Source: Mycobacterium conspicuum
Lineage (GTDB): Bacteria; Actinomycetota; Actinomycetes; Mycobacteriales; Mycobacteriaceae
DNA: 64,000 nucleotides
NCBI RefSeq assembly: GCF_010730195.1
Contig: NZ_AP022613.1
Coordinates: 5,766,001 to 5,830,000, forward strand
Reading direction: 5' to 3'
Shown: piece after piece, positions 35,401 to 43,400 of the stretch
Numbering within the stretch: the first letter of the stretch is position 1
How the letters are laid out: each line of letters opens with the position of its first letter
Notes under the pieces: model-generated
Told to the model about the DNA's origin: nothing
The model's input: the letters and a program-made list of their open reading frames with translations, nothing else
The model's database searches: none
Position numbers and translations under genes: made by a program

Positions 35401-35973
35401 CGCCCCAAACTTGTTGCGGGTGTTGAGGATTGCCATGAACACCGAGGTCAGGCCGTAGGCCAGCACCTGGGGCAGCAGCAGGTAGGCGAAGGCGGTCGTC
35501 AGGGGCTCGTTGACTTGCGGGTCGCGGCCCAGCATCAGGCGCACCAGCAGCGGCGCGGCCAGGACCGACAGCGTGGTGGCGACCACAAGCAGCACGGTCA
35601 CCAACGTGACCAGGCGCCGCACGAATGCGGCGCCGCCGTCGGGGTCGGCCTGCTCGGCGCGGGTCAGCACCGGCACGAAGATCGCGGTGAACGTCGCCTC
35701 CAGCACGAGCGCGGCGATCAGCGTGGGCAGTTGGTTGGCCACGGAGAAGGAGCTGGCCAGTGCGGCGCCGAGGATGGCGGCCAGCAACACGATTTTGGCG
35801 AACCCGGTCAGCCGACTGATCAGGGTCGCAAACCCCATCGCCCACGACCGCGAAACCAGCGCGGCGTCGGACAGCTCGGGCCGCTGACGGGGCAGGTCGG
35901 GGACCGGCGGCAGCGGCCCCGTCGGCGGCGACGCGGGGTCGCGGTGAGACCGGGGCGATCGCTGGCGCGTCAA
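32422..35973 (-). CDS. mviN: MurJ/MviN lipid II flippase fused to a pseudokinase domain
   Basis: This 1183-residue protein joins four parts: a MurJ core of about 14 helices (roughly 40-560), a Pro-rich cytoplasmic linker, a pseudokinase domain (roughly 690-940, starting GGRYRLLVSHGSAPPLQFW), and one helix (IIGVSAGAAIILVALLVLASVV) leading to an outer galactose-binding-like domain. In Mtb the pseudokinase is phosphorylated by PknB and then binds FhaA, restraining peptidoglycan synthesis. The kinase-like domain lacks the normal HRD and DFG motifs. I chose TTG 35973, which overlaps the Rv3909-like stop (TTGA) and gives the length of the Mtb protein (1184). Confidence 0.94.
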   Translation of the reverse strand: MTRQRSPRSHRDPASPPTGPLPPVPDLPRQRPELSDAALVSRSWAMGFATLISRLTGFAKIVLLAAILGAALASSFSVANQLPTLIAALVLEATFTAIFVPVLTRAEQADPDGGAAFVRRLVTLVTVLLVVATTLSVLAAPLLVRLMLGRDPQVNEPLTTAFAYLLLPQVLAYGLTSVFMAILNTRNKFGATAWAPVVNNLVAIATLLVYLLVPGELSVDPVRMGNAKLLVLGIGTNLGVFAQVAVLLIAIKREHISLRPMWGIDERLKRFGTMAAAMVLYVVISQLGLVVGNQVASAAAASGPAIYNYTWLVLMLPYGMIGVTVLTVVMPRLSRNAAASDTRGVLADLSLATRLTLITLIPIVAFMTVGGPAIGSALFAYGHFGGVDAGYLGAAIALSAFTLIPYGLVLLQLRVFYAREQPWTPIVIILVITAVKITGSLLAPHVTHDPKLVAGYLGLANGLGFLAGAIIGYYLLRQALLPAGGHLVGTSEVHTVLVTVAASLLAALVAHVADRLLELGEWTAHGGGAGSLLRLLVLAAIMLPIMAVVMVRAQVPEAQAALGLVRRKITGRAPAIRIPQRGEAGRSGSPPTGNTAVTYPEQRNSSQPVAHAVQEPIRRRPPERAPSARIAKGPEVTDRPLEGAASGVGSGGDLPRPTADDFQPDPPAREPGPDPRPRPSGQVNGDVSTSAAAELVPGARIAGGRYRLLVSHGSAPPLQFWQALDTALDRQVALTFVDPDGTLPEEVLQEILSRTLRLSRIDKPGVARILDVIQTGSGGLVVSEWIRGGSLQEVADTSPSPVGAIRAMQSLAAAAEAAHRAGVALSVDHPSRVRVSIDGDVVLAYPATMPDANPQDDIRGIGATLYALLVNRWPLREFGARSGLAQAKRDASGLPVEPAVIDRDIPFQISAVAVRAVQEDGGIRSASTLLNLLQQATAVADRTEVLGPIDDVQSPSGSLRPAPRENGIFANRRRNLIIGVSAGAAIILVALLVLASVVKGIFGNLGGGLNNDKLGLNTPTSSSSSSQTSSAPAGSVVRPTKATVFSPDGDADNPGQAGQAIDGDPTTSWSTEVYMDAVPFPSFKKGEGLILQLPSPTVVGAVSIDTPSTGTKVEIRSASTSSPSSLEDTKLLTSATALKPGHNVIKVSSAAPTSYLLVWISTLGSTDGKSQAQIQEIKVQAAS

Positions 35974-38342
35974 ACGCGGTTCTTTTCGTCCACCCGCCGA
36001 TCGACCCTGGCGGCGCGCCGGGCATCGGGCGGGTCGGGGCGGTCCAGGTCGGCGCGGTCGGGCTGGCCGCGGAAGCGGTGCCACAGCCGTCGTCCGGCCA
36101 GCGCCACCAGCACCGCGGCCGCGGTCATCGTGATGCCGAACAGCACCTTGCCGTAGGCGTTGGAGTGCACGGACAATCGCACCGGCTCGCCGAGGCGCAT
36201 GCCGTCCGGTGTCCGCAGCGCGACGTCGATCGCGACCCGCTGGGTGAAGTTCACTTCGATCGGTATCCGCAGCGGCAGGTATCCCGGCGGCAACTCGATC
36301 ACGCCCACGTCGGTGACCCGCATCCCCGGCGGCGCGTCAACTTGCAGCTTCACGCGGATGGGCACGGCCAGGCCGTTGTGCAGCGCCAGCGGCAGCGGAC
36401 TGTGCTCGGTGGCCAGCGTGTACGAGCCGCCTGGATTGACGATCGTCACCGCGCCGAACAGATCCCGGATCGTGTTGCCGACGATGGTCAGGCGCTGCTG
36501 GGCCAGCCCGTTGCGGGTGTCGGGTGGCTCCGATTGGCTCAGGGCGCGCAGCATGTCCTCGCGCAGCGGCGCGGTGTACTGGACGCCGGTCAGGCCCGTG
36601 CGCTCGTCGGTGGCCAGCGCGGAGGTCAATCCCCACAGCCGACCGACTTGGCCGGCGATGTTGGCGGTGACGTCGTCGCCGAACCGGCCGCGGGCGGACG
36701 TGGAGGCGCTCACCGGCTCCGGGGGCCCGCCATGGGCCTGCGCCGCCTGGGGGGCGTCGGCGATCACGGCCGGCAAGGGTCGCGCCACCGCCAGGCCGGA
36801 TCGGATCGCGGTGCCCAGGGTGGTCAGGATGATTTGCGCGTCATCGGCTTGCAGGGTCCACACCGCGGGCGGCACCAGGATCTGGGTGCGTGGCACCACG
36901 TCGCGGTCCAGGGCGTGCCACAGCATCGAGCCCAAGGCGTCCTGGCGGCGCGCGGTGGCGGAGTCGTGTCCCAGCCGCACGGTCAACGCGGAGTCGGCAT
37001 AGGTGGGGAAGGTCGGGTTGGTCCCGGCCGCGGCCAGCGCGGCGCCGACGGCGGGGTCGAACGGGGCAACGACAACCTGCGGAGACACCCGCAGGGGCGC
37101 GATGTCGAGGTTGTCCTCCGCGGAAAAGTCGGCGGCCGCGATCGCGACGGTGCCGTTGTTGGCGCCGAGCAGGTTGACCGCACCGCTGGTCAACGGCCCG
37201 TCGGGCAGCACGGTGGCCCCGCGCGTGGAGGTGACGTCGAGGATGTGGTCGACGATGTCCCCGGCGTTGGTGGTGGCGGCCGCGCTCAGCCCCGGATCGT
37301 GGACGCGCTGCAGGGCGTCCAGATCGGCCCCGGCGTAGGGCAGCGGCGTCACGCAGGTCCGGTGGGCCAGCGCGCGCAGGCGGCCCAGCCAGGCGGTGGC
37401 GGCGGCCTGGCCGGTCCCGGGATGGGTGGGGGTTCCGGGTTGTTGGGCGGGGCCGTCGGGGGCGTTGGACACGACGTAGCCGCCGGTCATCGCGTTCACG
37501 GTCACCAGCAGGTCCGGGTCGACGGCCAGGCACAGCGCTCGACCGACCGCGCCGTCGGGATCGACGTCGTGGCCGGTGGCGGCTTCCGCCGCGGACAGCA
37601 GGATGTCCAGCCGGCCGCCGGTGGCCAGGGAGGTGGCCAGATCGTCGTCGACCAGCCGTACCGGGATAGTGCCGCCCGGCACGCCCGGGGACAGCCGGGG
37701 CCGATCGGCCAGCGGCCACAGCATGGTCAGCCACACGGGTTTGGAGGTGTCGGGCGCGACGGCGCCGTCCATCACGTCGGGTTTGTCGGGCGGGACGCCG
37801 ATCACCGGCAGCAGAAACCGCGCGTTGTCCAGCCGGGCGGGCGCGCCGTAATCCGGGGTCCCGTTGACGTTGACCAGCACCGGGTAGATGCCGGGTTCTT
37901 TGATGGCAAGCGACCGGTTCTTGAGGGCGCGCACCGGCGCGGACAGGGTGAAGCCGGCCTCCTGTCCGCGTTGCAGTTCGGGCGCCACCGTGACGAAGTC
38001 CGCGGCGGGCTGGTACTGGTCGGTGCTGCCGTCCAGCGAGGTGCGCAGCCCGACCGAGGAGGTGACGGCGCCGGCGTGCTCGAGGCGCACCATCACGTCA
38101 CGGACCGGGCGGTCGCCGATGTTGGTGACCCTGCCGGTGACCGTGACGGCGGTGTCGCTGGTGGTGGTGACGACGTCGGGGCTCACCCGATCGATGCGCA
38201 CGCGCACGAATGGGGTTGCGGTGGGCTCGTTCGCCGCCGCGTGCGGCGACAGGCCGGTGAGCACCCCCCCGAAACCGGCCACGATGCCGACCACTGCGGC
38301 GAGGCGCAACAAGCCGGCCCACCGGAGTCGTCGCGCGGTCAC
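35970..38342 (-). CDS. DUF6049-type secreted/membrane protein (Rv3909-like)
   Basis: This 790-residue protein has an N-terminal signal/anchor (LLRLAAVVGIVAGFGGVLTGL), a large outer part beginning FVRVRIDRVSPDVVTTTSDTAVTVTGRVTNIG (immunoglobulin-like), and a C-terminal transmembrane helix (VLFGITMTAAAVLVALAGRRLW) with a short basic tail. It is always next to mviN in mycobacteria, and a link to peptidoglycan export is plausible but unproven. GTG 38342 overlaps the mutT4 stop (GTGA). The long frame upstream of it is a shadow of mutT4. Confidence 0.88.
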   Translation of the reverse strand: MTARRLRWAGLLRLAAVVGIVAGFGGVLTGLSPHAAANEPTATPFVRVRIDRVSPDVVTTTSDTAVTVTGRVTNIGDRPVRDVMVRLEHAGAVTSSVGLRTSLDGSTDQYQPAADFVTVAPELQRGQEAGFTLSAPVRALKNRSLAIKEPGIYPVLVNVNGTPDYGAPARLDNARFLLPVIGVPPDKPDVMDGAVAPDTSKPVWLTMLWPLADRPRLSPGVPGGTIPVRLVDDDLATSLATGGRLDILLSAAEAATGHDVDPDGAVGRALCLAVDPDLLVTVNAMTGGYVVSNAPDGPAQQPGTPTHPGTGQAAATAWLGRLRALAHRTCVTPLPYAGADLDALQRVHDPGLSAAATTNAGDIVDHILDVTSTRGATVLPDGPLTSGAVNLLGANNGTVAIAAADFSAEDNLDIAPLRVSPQVVVAPFDPAVGAALAAAGTNPTFPTYADSALTVRLGHDSATARRQDALGSMLWHALDRDVVPRTQILVPPAVWTLQADDAQIILTTLGTAIRSGLAVARPLPAVIADAPQAAQAHGGPPEPVSASTSARGRFGDDVTANIAGQVGRLWGLTSALATDERTGLTGVQYTAPLREDMLRALSQSEPPDTRNGLAQQRLTIVGNTIRDLFGAVTIVNPGGSYTLATEHSPLPLALHNGLAVPIRVKLQVDAPPGMRVTDVGVIELPPGYLPLRIPIEVNFTQRVAIDVALRTPDGMRLGEPVRLSVHSNAYGKVLFGITMTAAAVLVALAGRRLWHRFRGQPDRADLDRPDPPDARRAARVDRRVDEKNRV

Positions 38343-39070
38343 GTCCCCGGCCCGTGACCGTTCTTCCGGCCCGCCGGGGGCTCGCCGGAATGGCGGGTGC
38401 GCGAATGCGTCTGGGGTCGGCGCCGGGGCGAACTCGGCGGCAGCGGCGGAAGGGCGGCGGGGCCGTCGCTCTGCAGCTTGTCGATCAGGTCGTCGGCCAC
38501 CTCGGCCAGGCGCCGCTCGTCGGCGTAGGCCAGCCGTGACGGCAGCTCGCACATCGGCACCCAGGCGACCTCGGCGACCTCGAGGTCCTCGTCGGACAGC
38601 TCTCCGCCGCAGAACTGCATTAAGTAATGGTGCACCGTCTTGTGCACCCGACGGCCGTCGGTGACGAACCAGTAGTCGATGCGTCCCAGCGCGGCCAGCA
38701 CGCTGCCGCGAATACCCGTTTCTTCGGCAACTTCTCTAATGGCGGTCTGCTCGGCGGTCTCGCCCATCTCGATGTGACCCTTGGGCAGCGACCACAGCAT
38801 CCGGCCCCGCCGGTCGATGCGGCCGATGAGGGCCGCGACCTGGGATTCCCGGGGCCCGTCGAGCCCGTCGATGACCAGGCCGCCGGCCGATGTTTCATGC
38901 ACGGTGCGCAAGCGTTCCGGGCCGCCGCGCGTGGGGCGCCGCCGGCGCGGTTTGGGGGTGCTCGACTCGCTGGTGGTTTGACTGGATGGGCTTTCGGCGG
39001 AAGCGGCAGCACGACGGCCCCGACGCCTGCCCCGGCGCCGACGCGGTTTTGCTTGCTCGCCGTCGGACAC
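38339..39070 (-). CDS. mutT4: Nudix hydrolase MutT4
   Basis: This 243-residue Nudix enzyme has the full box GHIEMGETAEQTAIREVAEETG. It has a very basic N-terminus (KPRRRRGRRRGRRAA) and a Pro/Arg-rich C-terminal tail. It is grouped with the MutT enzymes that clear oxidised nucleotides, though its true substrate is not settled. GTG 39070 (SDGEQAKPRRRRG) matches Mtb. In Mtb its divergent neighbour is pcnA; here a three-gene cassette is wedged between them. Confidence 0.93.
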   Translation of the reverse strand: MSDGEQAKPRRRRGRRRGRRAAASAESPSSQTTSESSTPKPRRRRPTRGGPERLRTVHETSAGGLVIDGLDGPRESQVAALIGRIDRRGRMLWSLPKGHIEMGETAEQTAIREVAEETGIRGSVLAALGRIDYWFVTDGRRVHKTVHHYLMQFCGGELSDEDLEVAEVAWVPMCELPSRLAYADERRLAEVADDLIDKLQSDGPAALPPLPPSSPRRRPQTHSRTRHSGEPPAGRKNGHGPGT

Positions 39071-39146
39071 CCAAGCGATAGTAGCTGGCACGTGCGGGTC
39101 TTCCCGGACATACTCGCCGCTCGGGACTATCCGGCGCCGCCGATAG

Positions 39147-39419
39147 TCAGGCCGCCAACGCGAGGACGGCCAGCGACAGCGGCCCGGCAAGGCTACCGAT
39201 AAGCATTCCGCGGCCAACCTGACCCATTGTTCCGCCGCTTATCGAAATAAGCGCGGATAGCGCGAGGTAGACAAGCACTATCGGCAGAACGAACACCATC
39301 GAATAAGGAAACAAGAGCCACATGGGCAGAGTCGTGATGAGGATATGCAATTGTGCCACGACGAACGTCACCGGCCCATAACGACCATTTGAGCGGGAAA
39401 CCGCCGAATTGTACGACAC
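39147..39419 (-). CDS. Small three-helix membrane protein, possible immunity protein
   Basis: This 90-residue protein consists mainly of three hydrophobic helices: FVVAQLHILITTLPMWLLF, MVFVLPIVLVYLALSALIS and the C-terminal LIGSLAGPLSLAVLALAA. I recognise no family. Two adjacent GTG codons (39422 and 39419) follow AAAGG; I used the second. It lies 11 bases after the stop of another small membrane gene and both are downstream of the 501-residue effector-like gene, so all three look like one operon. An immunity or transport-accessory role is inference from that context. Confidence 0.65.
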   Translation of the reverse strand: MSYNSAVSRSNGRYGPVTFVVAQLHILITTLPMWLLFPYSMVFVLPIVLVYLALSALISISGGTMGQVGRGMLIGSLAGPLSLAVLALAA

Positions 39420-39430
39420 CACAACACCTT

Positions 39431-39772
39431 TCAATGCAACAGCCAGAAAGCATAAAGAATCGCCCCGATGAGGACGACGGCCGAGGAACTCGCGAGGCTG
39501 AGGGCGAGAGCGCGACAAAACGGCGTACGCGAAAGCATCAACGCCGCACAGACGACCGCCGACGCAAGCATGGTGCAGGCCGTCGAGGTGAGCGACCACT
39601 TTCGTTGCTCCTCAACCGTGGAGAGCGTGGGGAACGCCCACCGTCCCAGCGCCAACATGGCCAGGAACTGCCCTCCCAACACGACCTGGACGAGCAATGG
39701 TCCAGACCATGTCGCTGTGCGCCAGACGCGGCTGTCGAAACGACGAACCGGGGCCGGAGCCTGCTCGTACAT
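39431..39772 (-). CDS. Small three-helix membrane protein, possible immunity protein
   Basis: This 113-residue protein has a short polar N-terminus (MYEQAPAPVRRFDSRVWR) and three predicted helices: PLLVQVVLGGQFLAMLALG, STACTMLASAVVCAALM and SLASSSAVVLIGAILYAFWLL. I recognise no family. The ATG at 39772 lies 19 bases after the upstream gene's stop; only a weak GAGAA stands before it. Its size and helix count are like the next gene's, though the sequences are not obviously alike. Together they resemble the small membrane partners often found beside mycobacterial effector genes. Confidence 0.68.
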   Translation of the reverse strand: MYEQAPAPVRRFDSRVWRTATWSGPLLVQVVLGGQFLAMLALGRWAFPTLSTVEEQRKWSLTSTACTMLASAVVCAALMLSRTPFCRALALSLASSSAVVLIGAILYAFWLLH

Positions 39773-39791
39773 GGGTTCTCGCTTTCTGCGC

Positions 39792-41297
39792 TCAGGATTG
39801 GGCTCGCAGTGAAGGCACCGACGGTGGGTTGGTGACCGGGCCGAACTCCGTGGACGGCAGCGGCGCAGGCACGTCGTACGTGAGATTCCATCCGCCGTGG
39901 TCAAACGGCGCGAACGCTTTCCCGCCGAGTGGGCCCACATCGTGGTGCCAGAGCAGGTTCAACCCGGGGCCCTCCGAACTGCCCGACTGCGCCGGGTCGA
40001 TCAAGACCGTGCGCGTGCCCGCATTTGGTTGGTCCTGATAGACCTCCAGCGAGGGGTAGTCGGTGCGCGTTCCGTTGACCTGCACGCCCCCCGGACCAGG
40101 TGTGAACACGAGGTCACCGTTGACCGTTTCCGTATGGCCGGCAAGTAGCCCGTTGGGATCGGCTGTGAAGGCCGGCGCGAACGGATTGCCCGCGTCGTAT
40201 TTAATGCGAACCGAACCATCAGAAAGCTGACTCACGCTACCGCTGGGCGCCTTTACCCGTACCTCCCCTGGACCGCCGGTTCGGGTCTGCTCGACGGAAG
40301 GATTCTGGCGCAGCACCACAAGGCCATTCTCGTAGTCAATGTACGCCGTGACCTTGGTGTTCTCCGGGTCGAAAAACGGCTGTTCCAAGCGGTTGTTGCC
40401 AAGATCCCGCGTTGGAGGCAGATTCCAAACGTCCCGTTGCGGAATCCACTGCGAGACGCGGACGACGCCCTGGCCGGGCACGGGGCTAATCTTCACCACC
40501 TCGACCCGTGATTCTTGCCCGCCAAAGTCGGGGTTGTAGGTGTGCGGGTCAAGAGCTGCCGCAGTCGCCCAATCAGCATCCGACGTGGGCTCGCGACCAA
40601 AAACCTGCTTGAACGCGTCGATCTGGTTAACCCGGCGCTTGTCCTGTCCCGGCGTTTCCGGTTCGTGGCCGTCGACACCTTGGATAAGGACCGGGTCGTA
40701 CCCGCCCTGCTTCCGCAGGTTATTCATCGAAAGCCGCAGGCGTTCCGAATATTGGTCGCGAATGTGCGTGAGCGTGCTCAACGACTTCTTGGTTTCCTGC
40801 AGGGCGCGGTCTTCGATGCGCGCGGTGTACTCCTCAAACGCCCATCTTTGGGGCGTACCCCATCGAAAATGCTTTTCGAGCTCATCCACCACGCCCAACT
40901 CGTCATCAAGGCTCTGCAATTTGCCTTCGAGCGTTGAGATTTCATTCTTGCCGGAACGCTGCGCCTCGGCTAAACCGGCGGCGACGTTCTCCAGACCGGC
41001 GCCGATTTCCGGCAGTTGCGCCGCTTGCAGGCCCAGTGTTTTGGAGGCGCGTTCGACCTCGGCGGAGTCGTTGATCGGGTTGCCACCGTCCTCATGTGTC
41101 CACGCCTTCTCGAAGCGGTCGCGCGCCTGACGGAAGGCGGTTTCGGCGTCGGTCGTGGATTGGCCCGCATCATGGAACGCTTGCGCGAGATCGGAAATCT
41201 GGGCCGGCCGGCCGCTTTGCAGCGTGGCGTTGACTTTCCACGGATTGCCGCCGGCAACTATGACCAGCGCGCCGCGGCTTATGTACTTGAGGTGCAT
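39792..41297 (-). CDS. Effector-like protein: shared helical N-terminal module plus unknown C-terminal domain
   Basis: This 501-residue protein opens HLKYISRGALVIVAGGNPWK. Residues 1-130 form a helical module that recurs at the N-terminus of the DUF1023 protein at 43401, with common NPW/DPW, TLQ.GRPAQI and LAQAFHDA blocks. Residues 130-210 look coiled-coil. The C-terminal 260 residues are beta-rich and Asn/Asp/Gly-rich (VSQWIPQRDVWNLPPTRDLG; VTAYIDYENGLVVLRQN) and resemble no enzyme I know. ATG 41297 follows GAGGG by seven bases. It is absent from this position in Mtb. A secreted or surface effector is inferred from architecture and the ESX-2 setting. Confidence 0.75.
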   Translation of the reverse strand: MHLKYISRGALVIVAGGNPWKVNATLQSGRPAQISDLAQAFHDAGQSTTDAETAFRQARDRFEKAWTHEDGGNPINDSAEVERASKTLGLQAAQLPEIGAGLENVAAGLAEAQRSGKNEISTLEGKLQSLDDELGVVDELEKHFRWGTPQRWAFEEYTARIEDRALQETKKSLSTLTHIRDQYSERLRLSMNNLRKQGGYDPVLIQGVDGHEPETPGQDKRRVNQIDAFKQVFGREPTSDADWATAAALDPHTYNPDFGGQESRVEVVKISPVPGQGVVRVSQWIPQRDVWNLPPTRDLGNNRLEQPFFDPENTKVTAYIDYENGLVVLRQNPSVEQTRTGGPGEVRVKAPSGSVSQLSDGSVRIKYDAGNPFAPAFTADPNGLLAGHTETVNGDLVFTPGPGGVQVNGTRTDYPSLEVYQDQPNAGTRTVLIDPAQSGSSEGPGLNLLWHHDVGPLGGKAFAPFDHGGWNLTYDVPAPLPSTEFGPVTNPPSVPSLRAQS

Positions 41298-41417
41298 CGT
41301 GCGGCCCTCAACTGCCTCCCCCTTCTGCCGGGTGTGACGCTACTCCGGCCCAGCGAACGGTCAATTCACCTTCGGCCCGCAGCGTCGCCCCGAACGGACC
41401 CATTAGGCTTCTCGAAC

Positions 41418-42851
41418 GTGCCCGAGGACGCCAACCTGCTCACCGCGGCCGCTGTCGCCTTGAATCGGCATGCCCCGGTGTTGCGCGAGTTGGGTGCGTT
41501 GTTCGACGCGGCCGGTCACGAGTTGTACCTGGTCGGGGGTTCGGTGCGGGACGCGCTGTTGGGGCGACTGAGCCCCGATTTGGACTTCACCACCGACGCC
41601 CGGCCGGAGCAGGTGCAGGACATCACGCGGCGATGGGCCGACAACCTGTGGGACACCGGTATCGAATTCGGCACCGTCGGCGTCGGCAAGAACGACCAAC
41701 GGCTGGAGATCACCACGTTCCGCGCCGACACCTACGACCAGGTGTCGCGAAATCCCGAAGTGCGCTACGGCGATCGACTCGACGACGATTTGGTGCGCCG
41801 CGACTTCACCGCGAACGCGATGGCGGTGCGCATCACCCCGGACGGGCCCGGTGAATTCCTTGATCCTCTAGGCGGTTTGGCGGCCCTGCGCGAGCGCGTA
41901 CTGGACACGCCGTCGGAGCCGTCGGTGTCGTTCGGCGACGACCCCCTGCGGATGCTGCGCGCCGCGCGCTTCGTCTCACAACTGGGCTTCACGATCGCGC
42001 CGCGGGTGCGCACGGCCATCGAGGAGATGGCGCCGCAACTGGCCCGCATCAGCGCCGAGCGGGTGGCCGCCGAGCTGGACAAGCTGCTGCTGGGGGAGAA
42101 CCCGGTGGCCGGGATCGACCTGCTGGTGCAGACGGGGATGGGGGAGGTGGTGCTGCCCGAGATCGGCGGCATGCGGATGGCCATCGACGAGCACCACCAG
42201 CACAAGGACGTCTACCAGCATTCGCTGACCGTGCTGCGGCAGGCGATCGCGCTCGAGGACGAGGGCCCGGATCTGGTGTTGCGCTGGGCGGCGCTGCTGC
42301 ACGACATCGGCAAGCCCGCCACTCGCCGCCACGAGCCCGACGGCGGGGTGAGCTTTCATCACCATGAGGTGGTCGGCGCCAAGATGGTCCGAAAACGGTT
42401 GCGGGCGTTGAAGTTTTCCAAGCAGATGGTCGACGACATCTCGCAGCTGGTGTTTCTGCATCTGCGTTTTCATGGCTACGGCGACGGCAAGTGGACCGAT
42501 TCCGCGGTGCGCCGCTATGTGACCGACGCCGGACCGCTGCTGCCGCGGCTGCACAAGCTGGTGCGCGCGGACTGCACCACGCGCAATCAGCGCCGCGCCG
42601 CGCGGCTGCGCGCCAACTACGACCAGCTCGAAGCCCGCATCGCCGAGCTGGCCGCCCGCGAGGATCTGGCGCGGATCCGTCCGGACCTGGACGGCAACCA
42701 GATCATGGCGCTGCTCGACATCCCGGCGGGTCCGCTCGTCGGTGAGGCGTGGTCGTTTCTCAAAGAGCTGCGGTTGGAGCGCGGACCGCTGAGCACGGAG
42801 GAGGCCACCGCGGAGCTGCTGGCGTGGTGGCGGGCGCGCGGGAACCCGTAG
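41418..42851 (+). CDS. pcnA: CCA tRNA nucleotidyltransferase / poly(A) polymerase family protein
   Basis: This 477-residue enzyme adds or repairs the CCA end of tRNAs. The class II nucleotidyltransferase head is LYLVGGSVRDALLGRLSPDLDFTTDA with its catalytic Asp pair, RRDFTANAMAV follows, and an HD-type segment is present (WAALLHDIGKPATR). The CCA end is not encoded in either tRNA gene of this window, which fits a need for this enzyme. GTG 41418 matches the Mtb N-terminus; the frame upstream is a shadow of the divergent gene. Confidence 0.96.
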   Translation: MPEDANLLTAAAVALNRHAPVLRELGALFDAAGHELYLVGGSVRDALLGRLSPDLDFTTDARPEQVQDITRRWADNLWDTGIEFGTVGVGKNDQRLEITTFRADTYDQVSRNPEVRYGDRLDDDLVRRDFTANAMAVRITPDGPGEFLDPLGGLAALRERVLDTPSEPSVSFGDDPLRMLRAARFVSQLGFTIAPRVRTAIEEMAPQLARISAERVAAELDKLLLGENPVAGIDLLVQTGMGEVVLPEIGGMRMAIDEHHQHKDVYQHSLTVLRQAIALEDEGPDLVLRWAALLHDIGKPATRRHEPDGGVSFHHHEVVGAKMVRKRLRALKFSKQMVDDISQLVFLHLRFHGYGDGKWTDSAVRRYVTDAGPLLPRLHKLVRADCTTRNQRRAARLRANYDQLEARIAELAAREDLARIRPDLDGNQIMALLDIPAGPLVGEAWSFLKELRLERGPLSTEEATAELLAWWRARGNP

Positions 42852-42875
42852 TGCCCTTGCGGCGTCAGACAATTC

Positions 42876-43385
42876 GTGGACTATTGCCTCGCCGGTGACG
42901 ACGGCACAGCGGCTATGTGGAACGGCCAGCCCGAGCTCGACCTGGATGGTGACGGTCGACTCGATGCGGTCAGCCTGGACTTCGACGGCGACGGGCTGCG
43001 CGACGACGCGCTGGCCGATTTCGACGGCGACGGGCTGGCCGACCACGCCGTGCTTGACTTGAACAACGACGGCACTCCCGAGGCGTTCTTCACCGACGAC
43101 GGGACGGGGACATGGGCGGTCGCAGTGGACCGCGGTGGGCAGTTGCGCTGGTTTGGGCTCGATGGGGTCGAGCACACTGGTGGCCCGTTGGTCGACTTCG
43201 ACGGTCACGGGCACCTCGATGACCGCTTGCTCGATACCGACGGCGACGGGACGGCGGATCGGGTCTTGTGCGCGGGCGAGAACGGCGTAACGGGATACGT
43301 TGACACCGACGGTGACGGCCATTGGAACGTCCGGCTATCTGACACCAACGGCGACGGTCTCGCCGACGGCGCCAGCTCGTTGTGA
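42876..43385 (+). CDS. Asp-rich calcium-binding-repeat protein (Rv3906c-like)
   Basis: This 169-residue acidic protein is made almost wholly of loops of the form DxDGDGxxD. I count about eight, among them DLDGDGRLD, DFDGDGLRD, DFDGDGLAD, DTDGDGTAD, DTDGDGHWN and DTNGDGLAD. Such loops bind calcium in EF-hand, dockerin and thrombospondin type 3 proteins. There is no signal peptide. The length equals Mtb Rv3906c. It starts at GTG 42876, 24 bases after pcnA, with no strong ribosome binding site, and stops 15 bases before the DUF1023 gene. Function is unknown. Confidence 0.82.
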   Translation: MDYCLAGDDGTAAMWNGQPELDLDGDGRLDAVSLDFDGDGLRDDALADFDGDGLADHAVLDLNNDGTPEAFFTDDGTGTWAVAVDRGGQLRWFGLDGVEHTGGPLVDFDGHGHLDDRLLDTDGDGTADRVLCAGENGVTGYVDTDGDGHWNVRLSDTNGDGLADGASSL

Positions 43386-43400
43386 TCGCCGGGCCGTGCA

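Noticed and set aside
36078..38357. Plus-strand open frame of 759 codons opposite the Rv3909-like gene
   Set aside because: It is a low-complexity Gly/Arg/Val/Gln frame that mirrors the third codon positions of a well-supported membrane-protein gene.
39431..39940. Longer version of the small membrane gene starting at 39940
   Set aside because: The extra N-terminus overlaps the end of the 501-residue gene and is Arg-rich shadow sequence. The ATG at 39772 gives a sensible membrane protein.
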